Source: Gammaproteobacteria bacterium
Lineage (GTDB): Bacteria; Pseudomonadota; Gammaproteobacteria; Pseudomonadales; Halieaceae
Length of the DNA stretch: 64,000 bases
Direction of reading: 5' to 3'
NCBI GenBank assembly: GCA_030427485.1
Contig: JAUICG010000009.1
Span: 62,001 to 126,000, forward strand
The notes under the pieces are model-generated. The model saw only the letters and a program-made list of their open reading frames with translations. It had not been told where the DNA came from and did no database searches. This document shows positions 22,915-31,001 of this stretch, one piece after another. The translations under genes were made by a program, and so were the position numbers. How positions within the stretch are numbered: position 1 is the stretch's first letter; every line of letters starts with the position of its first letter.

Positions 22915-25332
22915 ATGCATACCATGAATCGCAGCGGCAAACAGATTGCGCTGACCGCAATGCTGGCGCTGGCGCTGGCCGGCTGTAGCGACAGTTCCAA
23001 TAACCACTCGGGCGAGAGTGCCCCCGGAGCCTACGAGGCCGGTATAGTGTGGACGGAATACGGCATTCCGCATATCACCGCCGCGGATTATGGCAGCGCC
23101 GGTTACGGCGTGGGCTACGCCTACGCGCGAGAAAATTACTGCACCGTGATGAAGGAGTACGTGCGCGCCGCGGGCGAATCCGCGCGCTACCTCGGGGATG
23201 ACGGCGACCTGAATGCCGACTTCGTGATGAAGCTCTACAATGACGACGCGCGAATCAACCGGATGATCGAGGAGGATCTGCCGGATTACGTGGTGGAGAA
23301 TCTCACCGGGTACGCGGCCGGCGTGAACCGCTACCTGGCTGAAACCGGCGTCGACAACCTGGCCGAGGGCGACGAGGGGTGTCGCGGGGCCGCCTGGGTG
23401 CGCGAGGTAACGTTGCAGGACGTGGTACGCCTGGTGCACCGGGCGATCCTGTACGGCAGCGCGCTGCCGCTGACGGATTATATCGTGGCGGCCAGGCCGG
23501 ACGACCAGATGGCGAAGCTGGTGTTGCCCGAGGGGGTGTCAGCGGATGCGCTGATCGCGGCGAACCTCACCCGCGCGCAGTTTGAGGCCGCTATCAGCCT
23601 GCCCCGGGGCGGCGCCCTGGGCAGCAACGCCTACGGCGTCGGCGCGGAAGGCTCGCAAACGGGCGTGGGCATACTTTTCGGCAACCCGCATTTTCCCTGG
23701 CAGGGGCCGCAGCGCTTTTTCATGTTCCACGTGACGCTCGCGGATGAGTACGATGTGATGGGCGCGGCGCTGGGCGGCCTGCCGGTGCCGGTGATCGGGT
23801 TCAACCGGGACCTCGCCTGGTCGCACACGGTCAGCACCGCCTCGCGCTTCAATTTTTACGAACTGGCACTGAACCCCGACAACCCGCTGGAGTATCTCTA
23901 TGACGGCGAGTACCGGGAAATCACCAGCGAGACCGTGAGCGCGCAGCGCATCGGCGAGGGTGGCGCGTTGGAGACAGTGGAGCACACGTTTTACTTCTCC
24001 CACTACGGCGCGATCATCAACCTCGGCGGCGTCAATTCCCTGCTGGACGGCTGGCCCACTATCAACGGTTCCGTGCTGACCTACTACGACGCCAACCTGG
24101 AGAACCTGCGAGGGCTGGAGCAGTGGGTCAACATGGGCAAGGCCGGGGACCTCGGTGAGTTCAGGAATGCGCTGCGCGACCTGGGTATACCCTGGGTGAA
24201 CACCATCGCGGCGGACCGCTATGGCGATGCCTTCTATGGTGATATTTCCGTGACGCCCCATATCACCACGGCACAGGTCGACAACTGCGTGCGGGGCCTG
24301 CTGCAGATGTCAGTGACCGACTTCGGCCTGCTGACGCTCGACGGCTCCGACTCCGCCTGCGAGGCAGGCAGCGATGCGGGAACGCCCGACGGTATTTTCG
24401 GCTACGACAGCCTGCCCAAGCTGGAGTCTCGGCAGTACGGCGCCAACGCCAATGACAGCTACTGGTTGTCCAACCCGCGCATGCTGCTGGAAGGCTACTC
24501 GCCGATTATCGGCGAGGAGCGCATCGCCCAGAGCCGCCGTACCCGGGCGACCTTCTCGCAGGCCGAGCACCGCCTGGCAGGTGATGACGGCCTCGGCGAG
24601 CCGGGTTTCAATGTCGACAATATCCGGCAACTACTCTACCGCGCGAGCAACTACACGGCGGAACTGGTGCTGGACGACATACTGGAAATCTGCCGCACCG
24701 GATTTCCCGAAACCGGCGAGGGGATCTCGATGGAGCACTACGCCTGCAACGTGCTCGCCGGCTGGGATCGCACCCACCGTAATGACAGCGTGGGCGGGCA
24801 CGTTTTTGCCGAGTTGTGGAAGGTGTTGCGCTCTGCGCCGAACCTGTGGGCCGTACCTTTCGATGCCGCCGACCCGGTGAATACGCCGCGTGATCTCAAC
24901 GATGCGGACCCGGCCGTCGTCGCCGCCGTGCGCGAAGCGCTGACAGCGGCCGTCACTGTGCTGGCCGCCGCCGGTATCGAACTGAGCGAACCCTGGGGCA
25001 AGGTGCAGTTTGTGGAAAAGAACGGCGAGCGCATCCCGATCCACGGCGGCTCCGGTGACATGATGTTCAGCGTGATCACGTCCGACCTCGTGGACGGCGA
25101 GGGGTACTCCGCGATCCGTCACGGCAACAGCTACATCCAGGCGGTCACCTGGGATGAGAGCGACTGCCCGGATGCCTACGCAATCCTCACCTATTCACAG
25201 TCCACCGACCCGGCGTCGCCGCACTATGCTGACGCCACCCGGTTGTATTCGCAGGGCGGCTGGATCGACATGCCGTTCTGCGAGGCGGATCGGGATGCGC
25301 AGGAAATCGGCCGCGAGACAATTACCCGGTAA
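22915..25332 (+). CDS. Penicillin-acylase-family Ntn hydrolase, lipoprotein
   Basis: The ATG at 22915 follows AAGGGG with good spacing, giving 805 aa. It starts with a lipoprotein signal (LALALAGC, lipid Cys24). The alpha chain runs to about residue 236, where LGSNAYG marks the autocatalytic cleavage site. Ser237 would be the N-terminal nucleophile of the beta chain. The beta chain has the typical GILFGNPHFPW and VIGFNRDLAWSHTVS segments. Relatives (PvdQ, AiiD/QuiP, aculeacin acylase) cleave amide-linked acyl chains, including N-acyl-homoserine lactones and lipopeptides. The substrate here is unknown. Lipid anchoring to a membrane is less common for this family, whose members are usually soluble. 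Confidence 0.88.
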   Translation: MHTMNRSGKQIALTAMLALALAGCSDSSNNHSGESAPGAYEAGIVWTEYGIPHITAADYGSAGYGVGYAYARENYCTVMKEYVRAAGESARYLGDDGDLNADFVMKLYNDDARINRMIEEDLPDYVVENLTGYAAGVNRYLAETGVDNLAEGDEGCRGAAWVREVTLQDVVRLVHRAILYGSALPLTDYIVAARPDDQMAKLVLPEGVSADALIAANLTRAQFEAAISLPRGGALGSNAYGVGAEGSQTGVGILFGNPHFPWQGPQRFFMFHVTLADEYDVMGAALGGLPVPVIGFNRDLAWSHTVSTASRFNFYELALNPDNPLEYLYDGEYREITSETVSAQRIGEGGALETVEHTFYFSHYGAIINLGGVNSLLDGWPTINGSVLTYYDANLENLRGLEQWVNMGKAGDLGEFRNALRDLGIPWVNTIAADRYGDAFYGDISVTPHITTAQVDNCVRGLLQMSVTDFGLLTLDGSDSACEAGSDAGTPDGIFGYDSLPKLESRQYGANANDSYWLSNPRMLLEGYSPIIGEERIAQSRRTRATFSQAEHRLAGDDGLGEPGFNVDNIRQLLYRASNYTAELVLDDILEICRTGFPETGEGISMEHYACNVLAGWDRTHRNDSVGGHVFAELWKVLRSAPNLWAVPFDAADPVNTPRDLNDADPAVVAAVREALTAAVTVLAAAGIELSEPWGKVQFVEKNGERIPIHGGSGDMMFSVITSDLVDGEGYSAIRHGNSYIQAVTWDESDCPDAYAILTYSQSTDPASPHYADATRLYSQGGWIDMPFCEADRDAQEIGRETITR

Positions 25333-25350
25333 CACGGCCGGGCGGGCCGA

Positions 25351-25806
25351 TCAGCGGCCTGCCAGCGCGAAACCGGGGCTGGACAGCATCACCTGCGAGT
25401 TCATCGCGGCGACGCTCTTCAGGTCTGCCACCGCCTCATCGACGCGGCCCGTCAACAGGCGCATCACCGCGCGGTTGTAGAGATACTGCCCGTTGTTTTC
25501 GCCGGCGGCGCGGACGGCCAGGTCGCAGGCACGCTCCGCGTTGTCATACTCGCCGATCTGGAAGTAGGCCTGGCAGATCAGTGCGTTGCCCTGTGCTTGC
25601 GCGCGCCAGCGGCGCAGTTCCGCCTGGCGATTTTCCAGCAGCGCCAGGGCCCGCTCCGGGTTGTCCTGCTGCAGCGCCCACTGCGCCTGCCGTACGACCG
25701 GGGCTTGGAATTCCCCGAGCGTGTCCGCCGTGGCGCGGGCCTGCCACAGCAGGGCCAGCATCGCTATCACGCCAATCAGGGCTATCATCATTCGCTGGGT
25801 TCGCAT
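25351..25806 (-). CDS. Small exported TPR-like protein
   Basis: This 151-aa protein is preceded by AGGAGG on the minus strand. Its first ~28 residues form a hydrophobic signal or anchor (ALIGVIAMLALLW). The remainder reads as two to three tetratricopeptide-like helical pairs (AQWALQQDNPERALALLE, ICQAYFQIGEYDNAERACDLA, YLYNRAVMRLLTGRVDEAVADL). TPR proteins mediate protein-protein contacts. No partner is evident. It converges on the acylase gene and is divergent from the LysR regulator. Confidence 0.78.
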   Translation of the reverse strand: MRTQRMMIALIGVIAMLALLWQARATADTLGEFQAPVVRQAQWALQQDNPERALALLENRQAELRRWRAQAQGNALICQAYFQIGEYDNAERACDLAVRAAGENNGQYLYNRAVMRLLTGRVDEAVADLKSVAAMNSQVMLSSPGFALAGR

Positions 25807-25903
25807 GGTCTTTCCTCCTCAATGCTTACCTGAACGCTTGCCTTTAAAGTACTCCGATCACAAGTGTATGGAAATTCTATTTTTATATAGTTACTATGCG
25901 TAA

Positions 25904-26887
25904 ATGCATGGTAATGACCCCTTACGTGACTGGGCGGACATCCGCCTTTTTCTGGCGATACTCGATCGGGGCAGCCTCGTGGGCGCCGCGGAGCATCTCG
26001 GGCTGACCCAGCCGACGGTCGGTCGGCGCCTGTCGGCAATGGAGAATCGCTTCGGTACGCCGCTGTTCGTGCGCGCCGGACGGCGCATGCAACTGACGGA
26101 TGCCGGCAAAGCTATCCTGGACAGCGCCCGCCGTATGGAAACCGAGATGCTGGCGATCGAGCGGAACCTGCAGGCGCAATCCACCGCGCTGCGCGGCGAG
26201 GTGACGATTTCCGCGACCGAGGGCACCGGTGTCGAGTGGCTGACTCCGGTGCTGCGCGATTTTCACCGCGAACACCCGGAAATTGTGCTCAATGTGCAGA
26301 TCGAGAGTCGCGCGGTGGACCTTATCCACCGGGAGGCGGATATCGCGCTGCGACTGGGGCAGCCGGAACAACCGGAACTGATCGCGCGGCGGCTGGTCAC
26401 GGTGGGCTTTGGGCTCTACGCCAGCCGCGCCTACCTCGAGAATGCGCCGCCGCTGCACTCGCCGGATGACCTCGCGGCGCACCAGCGCGTGGGCCTGCGC
26501 ACGCCGGGCAACCGTGAAAACCTGTTTGAAAGCTTCCCCTTCCCGGAACCGTTGCCGGGAAGATACACCTACGTGAGCAACAGCCCGACGGCGCAAATGG
26601 CGGCGGTAAAGGCGGGGTTTGGCATCGGCCTGCTGTCGCATCGCTGGGCGACGATGGCGGGCAGGTTGATACGGGTGTTGCCCGAGTACAATGCGGCGTC
26701 GATCGATCTGTGGCTGGTCACGCACGAGGAATTGCGCTACAGCGCGCGCATCCGCACCACATTCGACTTCATCGCCGAGCGCGCGCGGGCCGATGCCGAG
26801 CTGTTTGCGCGCGGTGGGCCTGGCCCGGATGCGGATTCGAAAACTGTAAAAACAACAGCAACCGCGCGGCGCAAGGCGCGCCGTTGA
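25904..26887 (+). CDS. LysR-family transcriptional regulator
   Basis: This 327-aa protein has an N-terminal winged helix-turn-helix (FLAILDRGSLVGAAEHLGLTQPTVGRRLSAME, about 15-47) and a periplasmic-binding-like effector domain. The sequence from VNVQIESRAVDL to the FGIGLLSHRW strand fits the inducer-binding fold. A basic tail (TARRKARR) follows. The upstream 97 bp is AT-rich with a TATATAGT stretch, but no clear ribosome-binding site was found before the ATG. It is divergent from the TPR-like gene, a common target arrangement for LysR proteins. The effector is unknown. Confidence 0.88.
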   Translation: MHGNDPLRDWADIRLFLAILDRGSLVGAAEHLGLTQPTVGRRLSAMENRFGTPLFVRAGRRMQLTDAGKAILDSARRMETEMLAIERNLQAQSTALRGEVTISATEGTGVEWLTPVLRDFHREHPEIVLNVQIESRAVDLIHREADIALRLGQPEQPELIARRLVTVGFGLYASRAYLENAPPLHSPDDLAAHQRVGLRTPGNRENLFESFPFPEPLPGRYTYVSNSPTAQMAAVKAGFGIGLLSHRWATMAGRLIRVLPEYNAASIDLWLVTHEELRYSARIRTTFDFIAERARADAELFARGGPGPDADSKTVKTTATARRKARR

Positions 26888-27088
26888 GCGCACGCGTGTT
26901 GGCAGCGGCCGGGAAACCTCTGGACCGGTGCCCGCCCGCTGCAGCGCCCATCTCCGGGGCCGGTGTCAGCAATTTTTACAGTGCCACGATTTTCCCTATA
27001 AAAAATATAATGAAATCATTGATTTAGCTTGTTGGCGCAATACCTGCATGGCTTGCTTCCGATCACGACACTGGGGATGGAGCAGGCA

Positions 27089-27625
27089 ATGAAAAGCGTT
27101 CTTGGCGGCATCAGTATTTTCCTCTGCGCAAGCGCGGCCAGCGCCGGGCTGATCGGCGACACGGTACACATCGCACACAACTGGCCCGCGCTCGGGACAG
27201 AGATTTACACACCGATGGATGTGGTGGTGGCCGATGGTGTGGGGGATGCGGTGCACGTATCTCCACACTACTATGTCAACGTCGACGACCTGTCTGTCTT
27301 CGTCGGCTTCAGAAGTGACGACAGCTGGAGTTTCGGGCCATTTAATGGCCTGGTCATCAGCGACATCGATGCGCCCTTAACCGACTTCAGTGTGATTACC
27401 AATCTTCCGGCCTGGAATGACGCGCGCTTCACCTTCACCCCCAGCGCCCTGATGTTCAACTGGAACGGCCTGCCGTTCAACCCGGATACATTCTTTCAGC
27501 TCACATTTACCGATGCCGGTTCATCCCGGATACCGGAGCCCGCCTCGCTCGCCCTGCTTGCGCTCGGCCTGGGCGCCTTGTGCTGGCGCGGGAAGGGGAC
27601 TGGCACGGCCGGCGGGCGCAGGTAG
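27089..27625 (+). CDS. PEP-CTERM-sorted exported protein
   Basis: The ATG at 27089 follows GGAG with six-base spacing and gives 178 aa. Residues 1-19 are a Sec signal (ISIFLCASAASA). The C terminus carries a PEP-CTERM sorting signal: Pro-Glu-Pro at 149-151, a hydrophobic stretch (SLALLALGLGAL), then basic residues. Such proteins are processed by EpsH/exosortase and linked to exopolysaccharide formation. The middle is a beta-rich domain of unknown function. No exosortase is visible in the window. The 200-bp region upstream (26888-27088) is partly AT-rich and holds no other gene. Confidence 0.82.
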   Translation: MKSVLGGISIFLCASAASAGLIGDTVHIAHNWPALGTEIYTPMDVVVADGVGDAVHVSPHYYVNVDDLSVFVGFRSDDSWSFGPFNGLVISDIDAPLTDFSVITNLPAWNDARFTFTPSALMFNWNGLPFNPDTFFQLTFTDAGSSRIPEPASLALLALGLGALCWRGKGTGTAGGRR

Positions 27626-27667
27626 AGCGCTCCGGCGCGGATGCGCACAGCGCCCGGGTAGCTCCGC

Positions 27668-29884
27668 TCAGGCTGCCGCGATATCCACCGGCACCCCGTT
27701 CACCACGCTGGTGCCGGACGGCCTGTCCATCTCGTTGTCATCCACCAGATCATTCGCGGAGATGCCGGGGGACAATGTCGTGGCTACTGTTTGCTGCGTG
27801 TCCCGGTAGGTGTGGCCGAAGCCGTGCGGCAGGCTGACCACGCCGGGCATGATACTGTCGCTGACGGTGACTTCGGCTTCGAACGCGCCCACCCTGGAGG
27901 TGATTTTCGCCCTGCCCGCATCCGCCAGCCCGAGACGGCTGGCGTCCTGCGGGTTGATCAGCAGCGTGCAGCGGTTCTTGCCGCGCGCGTAGTGATTCAG
28001 GTTGTGCAGCCAGGAATTCATGTCGCGGATATGGCGGCGGCCGATCAACAGCATTTTATCGCCCGGCCCCTGTGCGAGAGCCGCCTGTAAGCGCGGCAGA
28101 TCGTCCGTGATCACGGCGGGCGCGATATCGATCCGCTGCTTTGCCGTGGCCAGCAGTCCGGGTAGCCGCGGTTCCAGCGGGCCGAGGTCGATGCCGTGGG
28201 GCATCGCCTTGAGCTGCGCCAGGGTCAGGCCGTCGCCGCCGAATTTGTCGCCGTAGGGGCCGGCCCGCAGCATGATGTCCAGCAGGCGCTCCGGCCCGTG
28301 GTGCTGTGCCGTGCGCTGCTTGATATCGTCCGCCGACAGGTGCGACAACTCCGGCGCGTTGGCCTGCAGCTGCCCGATCAGGCCGTCCAGCATCATCGCT
28401 TCCAGGTCGGCCCGGCTCATGCCGTTCATGCGCGCGGTGACCTCGTTGAGAATCTGGTACTGCTCCAGTGCGCCGCCCGGCGGCTCGAAAACCTGCGGCG
28501 AGTACTGCGCGAAGTTCCGCACGCAGGTCGAGGTGAACAGGAAATCGTAGTTGCTGTGCTCCAGTTGCGTGGTCGAGGGAAGGATGATGTCGGCCTGGCT
28601 GGTAGTTTCGTTGATGTAGAAATCGAAGGCCACGATAAAATCCAGTTTGTCCATCGCGGCGCGAATGCGCTTGCCGTTGGGTACGCTCAGTACCGGGTTG
28701 CCGGCCACGGTGATCAGGGCGCGTACCTGATGTTCACCCTGCAGTTCCATCTCCTCCGCCATCAGCGATGCCGGCAGCATGCTCATGTACTCGGGAAAGC
28801 CGCGCGCCCTGGACTGCCAGCGGTTGTATCCTAGCTCGGGCGGTGCGGACGCCGGATCGTTGTGGGCGGTGGCGGGGCGCGGGAACATCGCGCCGCCGCG
28901 CGCGTCCAGGCGTCCGGTGAGTATATTCACCACATCCACCAGCCACGAGGCGAGGGTGCCGAACTGCTGCGTGCACAGGCCGATGCGCCCGTACAGCACG
29001 GGTGCGCCGGCACTGCAGAAGTCATGCACCAGCTGCCGCAGCCGCGCGGCGGGAATGCCGGTGATGGCCGCGACGGCCTCCGGCGTGTAGGGCGCGCTCA
29101 GCGACTGCAGACGCTCGATGCCGTCGGTGAAGTCGCGCAGCCGGCCGGGCGAGACGCGGCCGGTGGCGAACAACTCGTTCACAAACGCCATCAACGCGAA
29201 GGCGTCGGTGCCCGGCCTTATGAACAGGTGCTGGTCGGCGATGTCGGCGGTTTCGGTGCGCCGCGGGTCGATAACCACCACCTTGCCGCCGCGCTGCTGC
29301 AGCGCCTTCAGGCGGCTCTCGATATCCGGCGCGGACATCAGCGAGCCCTGCGACACGAGCGGATTGCCGCCCATGCAGACAAAGAAATCACTGTGGTCGA
29401 TATCGGGGATGGGGAACACCCAGCCGTTGCCGTAGAGCAGCTCGCAGCTCAGGTTTTTCGGCTGCTGGTCGACCGATCCCGCCGAGAAAAAACGCTCGGT
29501 GTTCAGCAGCGTGATAAACATCTGCGTGTAAATCTGGGTGCTGAAGTTGTGGCCGTTGGGATTGCCATAGTACATCGCGATGGCGTCCTTGCCGTACTGG
29601 TCGCGGACGTCCGCCAGTCGGCCGGCGGTTTCCGCCAGCGCCTCTTCCCAGCCGATTTCCCGCCACTGGCCGTCTACTTTCTTCACCGGTCCGGTAAGGC
29701 GTTCCGGGTCCTCGTAAATGTAGCGGAATGCCTGCGACTTGGCGCAGACGTAACCCCTGGAGCGGTGGTTGTCCGGGTCACCCTTGATCGAAATGACCTG
29801 TTTTGCCGCACGGTCCACCTCCATCACCAGCCCGCAACTGGCTTCGCATGTTGGGCAACTGCGATAGATCGTCTCTGTGGTCAT
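27668..29884 (-). CDS. Molybdopterin (bis-MGD) oxidoreductase, single subunit
   Basis: This 738-aa protein begins with a Fe4S4 cysteine motif C10-x2-C13-x3-C17 and C47, followed by the molybdopterin-binding domain and a C-terminal beta-barrel domain (MPGVVSLPHGFGHTYR region). At the place where related enzymes carry the Mo-coordinating Cys, Sec, Ser or Asp, the text reads AGSVDQQP, suggesting Asp139 as ligand. No Tat signal is seen, so it may be cytoplasmic. No electron-transfer or membrane subunit lies nearby, so it is an orphan. Substrate class is unknown. Confidence 0.85.
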   Translation of the reverse strand: MTTETIYRSCPTCEASCGLVMEVDRAAKQVISIKGDPDNHRSRGYVCAKSQAFRYIYEDPERLTGPVKKVDGQWREIGWEEALAETAGRLADVRDQYGKDAIAMYYGNPNGHNFSTQIYTQMFITLLNTERFFSAGSVDQQPKNLSCELLYGNGWVFPIPDIDHSDFFVCMGGNPLVSQGSLMSAPDIESRLKALQQRGGKVVVIDPRRTETADIADQHLFIRPGTDAFALMAFVNELFATGRVSPGRLRDFTDGIERLQSLSAPYTPEAVAAITGIPAARLRQLVHDFCSAGAPVLYGRIGLCTQQFGTLASWLVDVVNILTGRLDARGGAMFPRPATAHNDPASAPPELGYNRWQSRARGFPEYMSMLPASLMAEEMELQGEHQVRALITVAGNPVLSVPNGKRIRAAMDKLDFIVAFDFYINETTSQADIILPSTTQLEHSNYDFLFTSTCVRNFAQYSPQVFEPPGGALEQYQILNEVTARMNGMSRADLEAMMLDGLIGQLQANAPELSHLSADDIKQRTAQHHGPERLLDIMLRAGPYGDKFGGDGLTLAQLKAMPHGIDLGPLEPRLPGLLATAKQRIDIAPAVITDDLPRLQAALAQGPGDKMLLIGRRHIRDMNSWLHNLNHYARGKNRCTLLINPQDASRLGLADAGRAKITSRVGAFEAEVTVSDSIMPGVVSLPHGFGHTYRDTQQTVATTLSPGISANDLVDDNEMDRPSGTSVVNGVPVDIAAA

Positions 29885-30110
29885 GGCGGTGCCTCGGTCG
29901 GAATATTGCGCGTGAGCCTGCGTTGATGATAGCGGAATCGCCGGATTTTGGGGTTTTTGCCGGGCGCAGCCATGTCATTGACGCGTGAAGTACAACAATC
30001 TGACCTGATATGCTGGTGCTTTCGGGCCGCTGACGGCGTACCGTGTGATCCGGATACGGCGGCCGCGCGTAATAGCCGCTACCAACCCGACACCCAGCGC
30101 AAGGATTCCC

Positions 30111-31001
30111 ATGAAGTTTGCCTACCACGCCACCATGTGCCCGCCCGACCAGTACCTGCCACTGGCGCAGGCCGCCGAAGCCGCCGGTTTCGATACGTTT
30201 ACCTTTCCGGACAGCATCTGTTATCCGAAGGAGGGCTCCGATGTCTACCCCTACAACGATGACGGCACACGCGAGTTCCTGGACGGGGTGCCGTTCATAG
30301 AGCCGTTTATCGCGATTCCCTACCTGGCCGCGAAGACAGAGACATTGCGCTTTACCACCTCGGTGGTGAAGCTGGCGATTCGCCAGCCGGTGATTGTCGC
30401 CAAGCAGCTGTCCAGCCTCGGCGTCATGATCGGGGATCGGTTCGGTTTCGGGGTGGGGATCAGTCCCTGGCCGGAGGATTTCCTCGCCACGCAGATTCCG
30501 TGGGAGAAGCGCGGCAAGCGCATGGACGAGATGATGGAAATCATCAACGGATTGATGAGCGGCGAGTATTTCGGCTACGACGGGGAAATCTTCCAGCTCG
30601 ACGAAATCAAGCTCACCCCGGTGCCCGATCACCACATTCCGCTACTGGTGGGCGGGCACGCCAAACCCGCACTGCGACGCGCCGCGCAACTGGGCGACGG
30701 CTGGATTTCAGCGGGCTCCTCGATCGCGGATCTGCAGCGCATGATCGGCCAGATCGAAACGCTGCGCAAGGACTGCGGCCGCGACCATGTACCCTTTGAG
30801 TACCACGCGATGACCGAGGCCGCCTATTCAGTGGACGGCCTGAAGCACCTTGTCGATGCCGGTGTCACCGAGGTGATCATTGCGTTCCGCAATCCCTACG
30901 ATGCCGAACCGGATACGCAGTCGGTCGAGGAAAAAATCGGCATGATCAACTGGTACGCGGAGAATGTGATACAGCCGTACCGCGCAACTGCAGGACGATA
31001 A
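30111..31001 (+). CDS. LLM-class flavin-dependent oxidoreductase
   Basis: The ATG at 30111 follows AAGGA, giving 296 aa. It has the luciferase-like TIM-barrel pattern (FDTFTFPDSICYP, TSVVKLAIRQPVIVAKQLSSL, FGFGVGISPW, IPLLVGGHAKPALRRAA). Members bind FMN or F420. Most members of this subgroup in proteobacteria use reduced FMN and may act as monooxygenases. Its role is unknown, and no flavin reductase is adjacent. Its 3' end overlaps the convergent RND pump gene by 56 bp. Confidence 0.86.
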   Translation: MKFAYHATMCPPDQYLPLAQAAEAAGFDTFTFPDSICYPKEGSDVYPYNDDGTREFLDGVPFIEPFIAIPYLAAKTETLRFTTSVVKLAIRQPVIVAKQLSSLGVMIGDRFGFGVGISPWPEDFLATQIPWEKRGKRMDEMMEIINGLMSGEYFGYDGEIFQLDEIKLTPVPDHHIPLLVGGHAKPALRRAAQLGDGWISAGSSIADLQRMIGQIETLRKDCGRDHVPFEYHAMTEAAYSVDGLKHLVDAGVTEVIIAFRNPYDAEPDTQSVEEKIGMINWYAENVIQPYRATAGR

